A DNA stretch of 64,000 bases, from assembly GCA_013995675.1 (NCBI GenBank), contig VWRR01000013.1:434001-498000 (forward strand), given 5' to 3'. Source of the stretch: Cyanidiococcus yangmingshanensis (taxonomy: Eukaryota > Rhodophyta > Bangiophyceae > Cyanidiales > Cyanidiaceae). Below the pieces are notes generated by a model. That model saw nothing but the letters and a program-made list of their open reading frames with translations, was not told the origin of the DNA and did no database searches. This document shows, in pieces, positions 54,501 through 64,000 of this stretch; position 1 is the first letter of the stretch, and each line of letters begins with the position of its first letter. The position numbers and the translations under genes are program-made.

Positions 54501-57500
54501 CTCCACTGCATAATAACTCAGCAACCGCTCGCAGCAGACGGTTATCTGTGCTGGTGAGCAGTACTTGAGCAGCATTGATGCGATAGTTGGCTTGTATCCG
54601 CCAACGTGGTTGCAGCAGCAGGGGCAAACGTACACAGGGTTGCCAACAGGGAGGCAGCGGCGCATGATAAAGTATTGCCGGAGAGTGTTGGTCGGACCAC
54701 CCCTGCCAGAGCGTGCACTTGATCGGTACACTGCGCCAGCAAACGAGCAACGTGTGCACCGGCAACCACCGAGCGTTTCGGTGCACCAGCTCCACGAGAA
54801 AGCGGTCGTTCATCGCGGATCAGTAGATGAAGGACTTGTATGGCTGCGATCGCCGCGTCCTGCGCAGCGGCTGGACACCACCACTCATCACGGAGAAGTA
54901 GACACGCTCGAGCAGGGATCAGCAGCAGTGCACGCAACTCTGACGAGATCGCTCCCGTTACTTCGCTGGGACGCCGCAGCGCCGACCAAATGGATTGCTC
55001 AGATCTCGCGGTTGAGGCGTCATCCTGCTCCAGCGCAACTAGAATAAGATCGCAGAGCGCCTTGGCCAGCGCCCATCCCTCAGACGTGTTGGCGTAGACG
55101 TAGCGATCCCAGGCGCCGAGGATATGCTCGATTGCGAATCGTGCACTGGCTTGTGTATCCGTCAGCTCACAGCGCGTTGCGAGCAGGAGCAGATTGGTCA
55201 GAAACCCGTAATGGCTCGTTTCGCGCGCTCTCCATAGCGCCTCTTGGAGAATGCTAAAAGGGGCCTGAAAAAGGCCATATCGCTGCAGCGCTCGTCGTAC
55301 TTGTGCAGCTGCGGCGACAGGATCTTTTGCTGAGACCTGCACGAGCCACTCCGCCGCCGCTTCTTGAACAATACCTGGGGCCCGACTCGTCACGACTTTG
55401 AGACACTGTTCCACCAGTTCGCCTTCAGACCGCAACAGGGTCGCGATTTCTAATGAGGCGCTGGTCAAGGCGGTCAAGACGCGGATGAGGCCAGCGAGGA
55501 TCTCGGCATGCCGAATCTGGGCCGGCGAGGGCGTCTCCGGAGACGACCGCCAACGACTGGTCAAGGCATCGAGACCGCGCATCAACTGCGCATAGTTTGC
55601 TACCGGGTGCCCGCCATTCTCCAAATAGTCCCAGATTGGCTCTGCACAAACCGCTGTATAACGTAGCAGATCGAGGAACGCTATGAGCATTGGAAAAGCG
55701 ACGGACGAGATGCGCTCATCGAGAGCCGTCGGCGTTCTCTGTCCCCCTGAAGACGCGAGTAGATCCTCGTCCACAACGCGAGCGTAGAGCAGATCCACCA
55801 AATCCAGGTATGCGTCTCCAACAATGCGAATTAGGTCGACTTGAAACTCGCCCATGGGCTCAAGCGCGAGACGGCAGGCGCTCTCGGGCGCTAAACGGGC
55901 GCCTGCCGCGAGCACACTCGTGACCTGTGTACACCAGGTCGTGTGCAATTGGCGATTGCGGTATGCCATCATCTCGTCGGTCTTTTCGTCCTGATGACCT
56001 GTTTCTATTTCACTGCGTTGTTTTGGGAGCAAGCGGTTCGTTTGCGTGTCTGTCTCTGCAATCGTGCGGGCGGTTATTTCGAACAGGCGGCTGACAACGC
56101 CAGCAGCGCCAAGATCCATGACAAAGTCGGCAAAAAGATCCACGGAAAGAGGTGCGATGGCAGCCCACACTTGGCCGGCTGAGCGCGTCTCCCGCGAAAC
56201 CTGGTTGCTGCTCGAGCCACGGTACCCAATAACCAAGAATCGCCGACAGCGCTCCCTGCTTGATGCTCTCATAGGCCAATTGGAGGTACTTGTCGACCAT
56301 CGCGGGGTCCGTTCCAGTTGTCGGTGTCGCCATCAGGAACAGCGCAGCTACGAGTGGGACCAGGCGCAGCAACGCCGTCAGGTTGGTGCTATGCCAATGT
56401 CGCAAAGCCGACGGATCCTTTCTGATGATATGGGGATCCACCATTTCAGTCGTGTACTGTCCAGCTGACAAGATCTGTTGACGCATGTTCTCCTCATGTT
56501 TCGTTGCGCCCACGAGGTGCTGATTCCAGTCTTCGAGTAATTTTTCCAATTCTGCAAGCAAAAGTCTCATCTTCCAGCAGCTTATTTGCAGAGAAAAGCG
56601 AGTCTGCAGTGCGCAGAACATGCAAATTCTCCAAGGGGTGGTATCTTGTGGGATCCAGCACTCCGCGAACACTCAAGGACAGCAGAACGAGGACGTCGAT
56701 CGCCTCATTCAGACTCGTGCCCTGGAGTGGACCGCGTGTGATCTGCGCATCAGCACCTGTGCCACTGATACCGCTTCCAATAGAAAGCGTTATCTGTCGA
56801 AGCAGTTTCAAAAGCGTCATCGCTTCCTTCGCCGTGAACTGGACACTATAAGCGAGCGTAAAGAGGCAGTGTGTGAGGGAGCGCCGCTCCCCCTCAAAGA
56901 AGCGTTCTCCTGACTCTAGACGAGCCATAAGGTGGGCGATCAGACCATATTCCGCCACCAGCCTTCGTCTCGTCTGCAAAAGGCATTCGGTTCGTGTCCA
57001 CTGACTCCTCAGGTGGGTTTGGCGCTGGGACGCGTCAGCGGCACTCCGCATCGGCCGCACAGCGGCGGATATCCCAGTCTGCGGGTCCAAGAGCGGGGTC
57101 GCCAGAATAAGCCAAAGCGCTTGAAGCTGAGACCAGCGTTCTTGCCGATACCCTTCTTCCACGTACGATAAGATTTCGATTTCTTTGGATGCCGTCTCTA
57201 TCGAACTGCTGGCGGGAATGACGCGCAGCTCATTGGCCCAGCATACGACGAGGTCGGCGGCTTCTGTCTCTCCAAGGCCAGTTCTTTCCGAGACCGTCAC
57301 GATCAGCTGACCCAAGTCAGCAGGCACTCGTTGCGGTGTGGATGACTCTCCTAGCGCCAGAACCGCTGTGCCGTTACGAAGCTGCTCTGCAAGCTGCCGA
57401 TCACGGGGCCGCCCGCGCTCTAACGGCGAACCAAGGCTGGGCTCCAGAGGCAACAGCTCCGCAGAAAGCAGATCCTCCGATTCAGCGCCAAGCGCATGAG

Positions 57501-57558
57501 CCGAGTCTATTGCCCGAACAAGGCGACTGTATCGTCTCTCAATGATCGGTAGTAACAT
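51586..57558 (-). CDS. Large alpha-solenoid protein, Nup205/Nup188-like nucleoporin (frame changes)
   Basis: A roughly 1,990-residue all-helical protein, probably an inner-ring scaffold nucleoporin. ATG 57558 gives MLLPIIERRYSRLVRAIDSA, followed by a helical N-terminus (GETEAADLVVCWANEL, then EILSYVEEGYRQERWSQLQA). This resembles the Nup205 start, where short helices precede a long stack. The middle piece with SHYGFLTNLLLLATRC, ARFAIEHILGAWDRYVYANT and EGWALAKALCDLIL parallels the family's Y-P-x-T...W.x.A.x.C.x.x.x pattern. The C-terminal third is Leu/Ala-rich solenoid. Reading passes through four segments, with changes near 56565, 56215 and 54600. The assignment rests on length, fold type and weak local patterns. 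Exportin-like HEAT proteins are the main alternative. Confidence 0.5.
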
Positions 57559-58414
57559 GCGACACAGGCGCCTCGTTCGTGTCCACACGCTGTGCCAGAG
57601 ACGAAACGCAATGAACGCGCGTCTACTAGGTAGATACCTGCGCGCGCGCACGCACGCACGCAGACTCGATGGTGGCGGCACGAGATCCCAGCGACGCCCG
57701 TGTCCGAAACGAGCTGGGCCCGAACACACCGCTCGACGAGACAGAGGAGCATGCCGATCAAACGGATGCCCCATACGCTTTGGTTGTAGAAACGGAATCC
57801 GCAGAGTGCAACGCAATAGCTTCCACGCATGTGTTCATGAGCATTCGCTGTTGATAGAAACCATATTCCATAAAAATGTGTGTGTGGAAATCGATATAAA
57901 GAAAAGCAATACATCATAGACAAACATGGAACTGGACTTGGAAACGAGCAGAGCAATCTTCGTAAGAAATATGCATAGCATTGGATTCGCTGCTGTTGGT
58001 CGCGACGAAATCATGAACGCGGTCCATCGAGGGCGTCGACAATGGCCGGTGCGGCGCTAGCGCAGGCGATGGCGTTCCGCTCAAACGAATGGGACAGCAC
58101 TTGGTCGGTCGCTGAACGAGCGCGAGCGAGTCCCAGACCGCTCGCTTTCTGAACAGACGCTCGCTTCTGAACAGACGCTCGCTTTGTGATAGTCTCACAA
58201 CAGGGGAGGACGAGTTTCGTTTGGGTCAACGTCTTGAGTTGTTGCCAGTATTTGTGGCTGCGTTTGCTTGGTTCAACGCGGTTCCTGCATCCAAGGACAG
58301 ACATCAACCCGAGAACGGCCGTCGAAAAGCTTTTTTCGCTTTGCTCCTAGGGACGTCACGGTGACTGACTGTTGCGCTTCGGCTTTTGTTTACGTCTCAG
58401 TCTAGAACGGTTTC
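57559..58414. other. Divergent region between nucleoporin and IST1 genes
   Basis: About 855 bp with both 5' ends. It includes a GCGCGCACGCACGCACGC tract near 57640-57660 and the tandem repeat at 58137. No gene recognised. Confidence 0.45.
58137..58187. repeat. Short tandem repeat of ~18-19 bp
   Basis: Two full copies and a partial third of a unit like CGCTCGCTTTCTGAACAGA, lying about 230-280 bp upstream of the IST1 start codon. Confidence 0.8.
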
Positions 58415-59285
58415 ATGGGCTGGGACTGGAAACTGTCGCTCTGGAGCCGTCCGAGTCGCTTCTCTCCGGAACGGGTGCGACTCCTCTTGCAGGGAGCTAA
58501 GGCGCGGCTCGCACTCCGAAAGAACCGCTTGCGACAAAGCGTGATCACCGCAGAGCGCGAAATTGCAGCGCTCCTGGCCCCTGAGAGTGAGCTCACTGGT
58601 GCCGCGTTTGCGTCTGCGAGCGCTCGCGAGACTGGACGAACAGACTTGGCGCGCGTTCGTGCTGAGCAGCTCTATCACCAACTAGAGCACGAGGAAGCGC
58701 TTCATTCTGTTGACGCTCTTCACGGAACTATTACAGGCTCGTTTCAACGTCATTGAACAATGCTTTCGGATCTATCAACGTGATCCAAAAAAGGGTTTCG
58801 TAGTGCTCCCGTTGGAGATCCGAGAAGCAGTGACCAGCATGATCTATGCTTGTTACTCGTTTGCACGAGCGCCTGGCGTGCCACCAGAGGCCGCAACCGG
58901 GCCGCTCACCGGAGCAGTCAGCGAGCTCGATGAAGTTGGCCATATCCTGGTGAAACTTTTTGGAGGGCCGGATTTTGCCTTGTCTGTCTTTGAGCGCCCC
59001 CAAGCAAGCGGCGTTAATGCGAACCTCATCCGGTTATTGGAGTGGAAGATCCCTCCCAAGGAGACTATTGTGAAAGAAATGGAGCGTATCGCTCAACATT
59101 ATGAGCTGGAATGGAATCCGCCCGTTCATCTCTTTGACCGGGAAAATGGGGAACGCATGATGGCTCGTTGCGATTCGATTCCGGACGGCTTTCGAGCGAC
59201 GGGGATTCGCCGCCCGGAGCCAGCCATGACCGACGAGCTCGATCTCATGCAGCGGCTGGACAGGTTGCGAGATTTTCGCATTTAG
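58415..59285 (+). CDS. IST1: IST1-like ESCRT-III regulator (frame change)
   Basis: An ESCRT-III-related protein of the IST1 (DUF292) family, which regulates Vps4 and takes part in multivesicular body sorting and abscission. ATG 58415 (MGWDWKLSLWS) leads into KARLALRKNRLRQSVITAER and GRTDLARVRAEQLYHQLEHE, the family's helices 1-2. An extra G near 58723 breaks the frame between HSVDALH and ELLQARFNVIEQCFRIYQ. The rest follows: LEIREAVTSMIYACYSFAR, VSELDEVGHILVKLFG, LIRLLEWKIPPKETIVKEME, IAQHYELEWNPP. The spacing between the SELxxV helix and PPKETIVKEME is as in IST1. A short charged C-terminus stops at TAG 59283; I see no clear MIM motif. In the same frame the sequence stays open after that stop. 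Confidence 0.85.
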
Positions 59286-59376
59286 ACGACCACGATCATC
59301 GCTCGAGGAGGACTCGCGGTCATCGTCGTCGATTGGCCAGCTCGAATATCGACCGCACGTTTCAGTTGACGAGTGC

Positions 59377-59887
59377 ATGCTGGATGCTCGGCCAAACCAA
59401 AATATCGTGAACGGAGCGCTGGAGCGATACCCTTGGCCTCCAGCCGCGTCTACGCTTTGTCTACGCGGTCTGGGACCTCACCACTCAATCCCCCGACGAT
59501 TGTCAAGGTTGCGGCTCGCTTGGTCGGGACATTCAGGGAGAGAGCAAACCGTTCGAGACGCTCTGGATTGAGCACCCTTTATACGGCGTGAGATCGCTGG
59601 ACGATGTGTCCGCGCGATTGACACGGCAAGCTTGTGGGGAGCCACGTGCTCTTTTCTCTATGCTACTTTTGTCTCGGCCACAAAAGTGGATATTCGCACC
59701 ATGCAAGGCTCGGAATGCACCAGAGACAGTTGCCGACGTTCACCGCCTCGCGATCATTGAACATGCTTGCTATGGTTGGCACTGTTTCACGAACTGGATG
59801 GTGGATCCTAAACGCTGGGGAGTCAAAGGCGGAGGTATCTGGTCCCCACCAGATCGCTGCGGTGGTCGTGCGCGAAGCCTCCTCTGA
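59377..59887 (+). CDS. Hypothetical small protein, unrecognised (frame change)
   Basis: Protein-like sequence downstream of IST1. From ATG 59377 one frame reads MLDARPNQNIVNGALERYP. After a change near 59435 another frame reads LQPRLRFVYAVWDLTTQSPD, DCQGCGSLGRDIQG, ESKPFETLWIEHPLYGVRSL, DDVSARLTRQACGEPRALF and ends at 59887. A CxxC pair is present. The start is arbitrary: the preceding frame is also open back to the IST1 stop, so this could be a separate gene, a longer IST1 tail, or chance. I recognise no family. Confidence 0.3.
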
Positions 59888-60395
59888 CTCAGGCCCGAAC
59901 TTTAGATCAATCGAATCGGTCAAGTTCCAGAGATGCGCGAGACAGGGGTAAATGCCGAGCTCGCTCAGTTCAAGTTCGAAGCCAGGTCACGGACCATCTC
60001 GGGTCTTCATCGCTAACTGGTTGCGGCGCTCGTGAATCTCCGTATCCGTGAACGGTTCCATGGCGCGGACGCCTTGGGCTCGTGGATTCTCTCCACTCGG
60101 GAACGAGAAGCGTGCGCCTTGTCGACGGACGTGAATGACGACTAGGTCGGAGCTGCTACGGTTTCGCCCTTGTCTCAGTATCGTGCATGGAGGCTCGGCG
60201 TCTCTGAGACACCGCTCCAGAGACCCTATTCCCTGATCGAGTGGGCGATCCTCCAAAGAGTGGCCTCAAGGTGATTCTGCGCATTGAGGCTCGTTCCTGC
60301 TCGCTGACCATAAACACATTCTCTTTACGCGAGCTGATCGCATGACTCTATCGGGAAAACAAGTTTACGGTAGCTCATGGAAGAGCGAACAAGTA
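59888..60395. other. Intergenic, nothing recognised
   Basis: About 510 bp between the hypothetical frame and the dynamin 3' end. Confidence 0.4.
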
Positions 60396-62699
60396 CTACA
60401 TTTCTTCTTTGACACGCAGATCTCGCACCTCATTAATGACCATCATACCACGTTGCAAAAGCTCTACCATGCGTTTGGCGGTGGCGCGCCGCTCCGCGAC
60501 ATCGCTCGACTCGTTCAAGAGTTCACTCATTCGTTCTGGTTTGTAGAGATCAGCGACCAGACGAGATTGCATTCGATCGCGGGCACGCAGCACCAGGAAA
60601 CACATGATGGCCTTGGGCACCAGGTCCATCATATTGACCCGCACAACGTCGAAATAGCTTGCTAGGAGCGTCTGAATGAGCTCAATATCGTCACGATCAC
60701 GGTCGCTGCTGACCTCTCCAGCTTTGAGATGCTCCGGAACAGATGGCAGTGTGTGAAGGCCACGGTCTTTGCGATCCTCGCCATCTTCCTCATCTTCATC
60801 TGCTTCACTGAAAAAGTTGTCCATTGTTGGATCGCCTCGAGCGTTCCGCTCTGTGCGCGTATCTTTGTCGGCTTCGGCGGCGTCAGTCTTCTTCGGCGAC
60901 TTATCGTCTTTCTGTTTCGAAGCTTCGTCCTTCTTTTGCGATTGATCTTGGTTGCGTCGCCGGGGCTGAAGTATTCGACCATCTTGACTAGTGCTCTCCT
61001 TCGGGGCCGTGTTTGCCGAGGACTGCGTATTGACGTTCTTCGCCGATTTGTTTTTGCGCTCCTCTTCTTCCATGCGCGCGCGTACAAGTTGACCCATCGC
61101 CTTATTACCGCCGATAAAGTCCTTGTGGTTCACCGAGATGTACGAGGTCTCCATTGCAATCAGGTTCTGGACCATCTCCAGACAGGGTTGTTTCAATTCG
61201 CGCAGCAAGTTCTGGGCGCAGGCGAGAATTTCTGCGCGCAGATTCTCATACCGCTGTAAGAGCTCTGCCTCGCAGTTGAGTACAAGTCGAACCAACTCGT
61301 CGTATACCAGGTCGACACACGAATACGCCGGCGGGATGAAACGAGCGATTTGTTTCTTCACCAATAGCTCAAAGGCCAGCTCGGGAACGAACAAGGGGCT
61401 TCGGTGGCCAGTTGCGTTGCGAATGGCTGTTCGGATGTCTTCGCGAGTCAGGCCCTCAAACGCGTCCATCGACCGAAGCTCCTTCGCATAGATATCATTA
61501 AACAAATAGTTGATGCGAGCACCACCGTACAGCTCCTGCGTGTTCACTGTCTGTTGCGAATTGCCCTCGAGCGACTTGGCAAACTCCGACGAATACCGAT
61601 TGATGACGTTGAGGAGGGCACCACCCAAGTCGTCCGCGCCCTCAAACGCCGGTCCCAGCGTCTGCAATTCTTTGCGCCATTCGCCAAGCTGCTGTGACAT
61701 TTTCTGACGGATATCCGGTAAGGTGTCTCGAATGTGCTTCATCAGCAATGTCGATAACGTTCGCGCCAATGTCTGCGTGCCCAACTGAGGCAGTAGGCGC
61801 CTATATACAGGATGCGACCGGAAAAAGCGTATCTCGTCTTCGCGCGCCTGTTGAATAGACTTGCCAGCGCGAAGGTCAGCAGGTCCCCGACAGATCACCC
61901 CAATGTAGCCTAGTTTGAGCGGAATAACTTTGCCAGTCAGCATCTCCATGGCGTCTGTACCCTTATCCATCAAATCCAACTTGGTAACGACGCCCAGGGT
62001 GCGCTTTCCTTCGGGGTCCGCTTGTCGCGCGATCTGCAGTGCGTCACTCGTCGCAAGGTCCGTGGTCGCCGGATGAACTGCCAGAATGATCGCGTTTGGA
62101 CGCTCAATATACGATAAAACCATCGCTCGAATGAGACGTTCGATATCTGAAGGCTGGTCCCCAACCGGAACTTTGGTGAGGCCAGGCAGGTCCACCACCG
62201 TCAAGTTGACCACATGCGGCGAGTACACCCGCAAATTGATCGCTTTCGGACTTATTCCCTTATTCTTCCCAGTAACCCGATCGGTTTCGCGATCGATTTC
62301 AGCACGAACATCCTCAAAGTTGTAGAAACGGACACCAGGCTTGTGCAGAAACTCCGCGTACGCTTGGTTCTCCGCACCCGCCGGAATCGACTTTGGGTCA
62401 GTCGGCGCACCATCCGATAGGTTATAGCTACCGTCCTCACGAAACATACCATTCGGATTCTCCGAATGATTCAGTTTGTCTTGAGCTGTGCAGTAGAGCT
62501 GGACGACTATGGGACGACGTGTCACAATACCCGTCCCGCGGGGAAAGATCGACTCCCCAACGACATTTTCTAGCACGCTCGATTTCCCCGAAGATTGTGC
62601 CCCCACCACCATAATCTGTGGCAGGTCAATAGGGTTATCCAACCCCGTTTCGGAGAAGAGATCCTGTAGTTTATTCACGATGGGAATAAGTCGCTCCAT
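60396..62699 (-). CDS. Dynamin-related protein, Dnm1/DRP3 type
   Basis: A 767-residue large GTPase of the fission class (mitochondrial and peroxisomal division in red algae, by homology). ATG 62699 gives MERLIPIVNKLQDLFSETG. GTPase motifs: G1 GAQSSGKSSVLE, G2 FPRGTGIVTRRP, G3 VDLPGLTKVPVGDQP, G4 VVTKLDLMDKG. The middle/stalk region runs from RSHPVYRRLLPQLGTQTLAR to ELVRLVLNCEAEL and AMETSYISVNHKDFIGG. A polar variable insert of about 110 residues (Lys/Asp/Glu-rich, nt about 60740-61050) replaces a PH domain. The GED at the end reads IELIQTLLASYFDVVRVNMM, DLVPKAIMCFLV. No transmembrane segment or transit peptide is present. One intact frame. CmDnm1-like is more likely than the plastid-division DRP5B type, which has a PH domain. 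Confidence 0.95.
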   Translation of the reverse strand: MERLIPIVNKLQDLFSETGLDNPIDLPQIMVVGAQSSGKSSVLENVVGESIFPRGTGIVTRRPIVVQLYCTAQDKLNHSENPNGMFREDGSYNLSDGAPTDPKSIPAGAENQAYAEFLHKPGVRFYNFEDVRAEIDRETDRVTGKNKGISPKAINLRVYSPHVVNLTVVDLPGLTKVPVGDQPSDIERLIRAMVLSYIERPNAIILAVHPATTDLATSDALQIARQADPEGKRTLGVVTKLDLMDKGTDAMEMLTGKVIPLKLGYIGVICRGPADLRAGKSIQQAREDEIRFFRSHPVYRRLLPQLGTQTLARTLSTLLMKHIRDTLPDIRQKMSQQLGEWRKELQTLGPAFEGADDLGGALLNVINRYSSEFAKSLEGNSQQTVNTQELYGGARINYLFNDIYAKELRSMDAFEGLTREDIRTAIRNATGHRSPLFVPELAFELLVKKQIARFIPPAYSCVDLVYDELVRLVLNCEAELLQRYENLRAEILACAQNLLRELKQPCLEMVQNLIAMETSYISVNHKDFIGGNKAMGQLVRARMEEEERKNKSAKNVNTQSSANTAPKESTSQDGRILQPRRRNQDQSQKKDEASKQKDDKSPKKTDAAEADKDTRTERNARGDPTMDNFFSEADEDEEDGEDRKDRGLHTLPSVPEHLKAGEVSSDRDRDDIELIQTLLASYFDVVRVNMMDLVPKAIMCFLVLRARDRMQSRLVADLYKPERMSELLNESSDVAERRATAKRMVELLQRGMMVINEVRDLRVKEEM

Positions 62700-63484
62700 G
62701 GTCACGGCTTCACGAGCACCAGCCCAAACCAGTTGAACTGAAACGGGTCTTCAATCGCCTGTCACACGTCCGTGCACGGGTCGCCCAGCGTGCGTGCGCC
62801 CGTTCGAGACACGCACGCCTCCGCGCGCATCGTGATGCGTGCCGTCGTCGGTGCGTGCGCGCGAAACGGATCCACCCGGATGCGTGTCGTAGATGCATGG
62901 CGCGGCCGCCTTGATTGTTCATTCGCTCACGCAGCGCTCGACGTGGCGGGGCCAGCTGCCTGCGCTCATCTCTTCAGAACTGGTGATGGTGATGATGATG
63001 ACAATTCTCAAAGAACTAGGCGTTGGTCATGGTGATGATGATGGCGGTGGCCACGGGTCATCGTTCGTGATCGTCTATGATTCGATGGCTGATTCGTCGG
63101 TCGCCGTATAGGGTGGCAGACGGCGTGCGTCAGAGCAATAGACTCGTCGTTGGCGATAGGGAACGTATGGTCTATCGATCTTGCTCGATAAACATGGTCT
63201 GTGGAGAATATCAGATTTGTCAGCATCAGGTTATTCGTGTTATTTGTGATGACAAGCAAATTGTGACCAATACAGCGCAATATGCGTTGGCGGTTGGGTA
63301 TACCATGCGCAGGTGCGTATCCTAGGTTGAAAGAACGGTCTGCATGGAATGAATGGCTGATGCTTCGCTCTGCGTCCTATGGTGTTGCGAGGCCCTTTAT
63401 AAACCGTTGTCGCTAGAGAAAAGGATTTGGATCTCTATCCAGATTTGGCCAAGGCCTGGTGTGCATTCCCATGGACCATGCAAA
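62700..63484. other. Gene-poor stretch with GAT repeats
   Basis: About 785 bp upstream of the dynamin gene. It holds GCGTGCGTG-type sequence near 62785-62860 and degenerate GGTGAT/GATGAT tracts at about 62984-63001 and 63029-63045. No gene recognised. Confidence 0.45.
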
Positions 63485-63814
63485 ATGATGGAAGCATACA
63501 CAGCTGTTCATTTGGCGCTGGGATCGATGCTGATCATTGCCTCAACGTGGAGCCGTTCTCCGGGTCGGGCCATCCACGCAGCGTGCGCGGATGCTCTCGT
63601 GCGCTCCTTCAGAGTCGTGGTGAAAACACTGATTCGTCGCTCGAGCCAGGACAACTCCGACACCTCGAGCTGTAATGGTCCTTATCGGACCGTCAATAAA
63701 GTCCTCAGTGAGCTACTCGTTTCTTTCGAGTCAGTCCTCTCCAGCGACGATGCACGAAAAGCATGGACCGCATCTGAGAAAAGTCGTATTTCTCGCCTTG
63801 CGATGATGGTTTAG
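63485..63814 (+). CDS. Hypothetical protein, unrecognised
   Basis: A 109-residue frame from ATG 63485 (MMEAYTAVHLALGSMLIIAS) with a hydrophobic start, then RAIHAACADALVRSFRVVVK, TVNKVLSELLVSFESVLSSD and a short basic end. Amphipathic helices are plausible. The frame is open upstream to 63353. No family is recognised and the coding status is uncertain. Confidence 0.3.
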   Translation: MMEAYTAVHLALGSMLIIASTWSRSPGRAIHAACADALVRSFRVVVKTLIRRSSQDNSDTSSCNGPYRTVNKVLSELLVSFESVLSSDDARKAWTASEKSRISRLAMMV

Positions 63815-63840
63815 GGACCGACTAAGCACAGAGTTGGTTC

Positions 63841-64000
63841 GATGCACGATCAGGCATTGTGCCTTCCAGTAAGCGACGCCGGACCCGCGAGCACAGCATC
63901 ATCAAAAGTGAGCAACGTGGAGGGTTGTACGCGAGGCAAGCGAGGATCCATTGCGTCCCCAGTGCCAGCTACACACTTCAGGTGTGCGCACCGTTTTTTC
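63841..64000 (+). CDS. Possible 5' end of a gene running off the window
   Basis: ATG 63841 begins MHDQALCLPVSDAGPAS and the frame stays open to the window edge (53 codons). The sequence is Ser/Ala-rich. This could be the start of a gene or chance; the next bases would tell. Confidence 0.2.

Noticed and set aside
3183-59285. Spliceosomal introns as the cause of frame changes
   Set aside because: Most changes need only one base, and neighbouring residues align without a gap long enough for an intron. I saw no consistent GTAAGT/AG pairs.
60396-62699. Plastid-division dynamin (DRP5B/CmDnm2) identity
   Set aside because: There is no PH domain; the layout of GTPase, middle, polar insert and GED fits the Dnm1/DRP3 group better.
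1-64000. tRNA or rRNA genes, CRISPR arrays, transposons, virus-derived elements
   Set aside because: A read-through for T-arm consensus, regularly spaced repeats, terminal repeats and transposase or polymerase motifs gave nothing convincing on either strand.

Overview
The window looks like nuclear DNA of a unicellular red alga of the Cyanidioschyzon/Cyanidiococcus type. This is inferred from gene content, not from any search. The genes are dense and appear intronless. Eukaryote-only genes (eS1, ARP6, MRG, PWP2, Pol I RPA12, VHS-GAT, IST1, dynamin, a large nucleoporin, ATRIP) sit beside plastid-type genes (PsbP-like, Tat lumen protein, tandem-Cpn10 co-chaperonin, RimM, organellar GluRS, PurE-PurC). 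Several predicted plastid precursors begin with a short stretch containing Phe, as is usual for red algal transit peptides.

Layout. 1-9.5 kb: two convergent genes for thylakoid-lumen proteins, an ATRIP-like checkpoint gene, convergent ARP6 (SWR1 complex), and a zinc-ribbon/RRM protein. 11-16.5 kb: RPS3A, plastid co-chaperonin, a bacterial-type SfsA, and a TPMT-family methyltransferase. 18-29.4 kb: organellar GluRS, plastid RimM, MRG15/Eaf3-like chromatin reader, 6-phosphogluconate dehydrogenase, isoamylase. 29.8-40 kb: PWP2, FAD synthase, a membrane-anchored charged protein, a DUF1499 protein, and a HEI10/ZIP3-like RING protein. 40.6-51.2 kb: a divergent TBC protein, a VHS-GAT adaptor, RPA12, and a plastid PurE-PurC fusion. 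51.6-64 kb: a ~6 kb gene for a Nup205/Nup188-like nucleoporin, IST1, a dynamin, and short hypothetical frames.

Functional themes are ribosome production (RPS3A, PWP2, RPA12, plastid RimM), endosomal sorting and membrane remodelling (VHS-GAT, IST1, TBC, dynamin), chromatin and genome maintenance (ARP6, MRG, ATRIP, HEI10-like), and plastid biology with floridean starch turnover. Adjacent genes mostly do unrelated jobs, so there is no operon logic.

The strongest caution concerns reading frames. About twelve conserved genes change frame once or more while protein similarity continues. Several changes lie at or beside short homopolymers and no splice signals are evident. Consensus indels in a draft assembly explain this best. 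Coordinates for these genes are therefore envelopes spanning the frames. I found no CRISPR array, no convincing tRNA or rRNA, and no recognisable transposon or virus-derived element. I did not find a clearly new multi-gene system. The most unusual single genes are the PurE-PurC fusion, the zinc-ribbon/RRM protein, the HEI10-like protein with an altered zinc site, and the TBC protein lacking both catalytic fingers.
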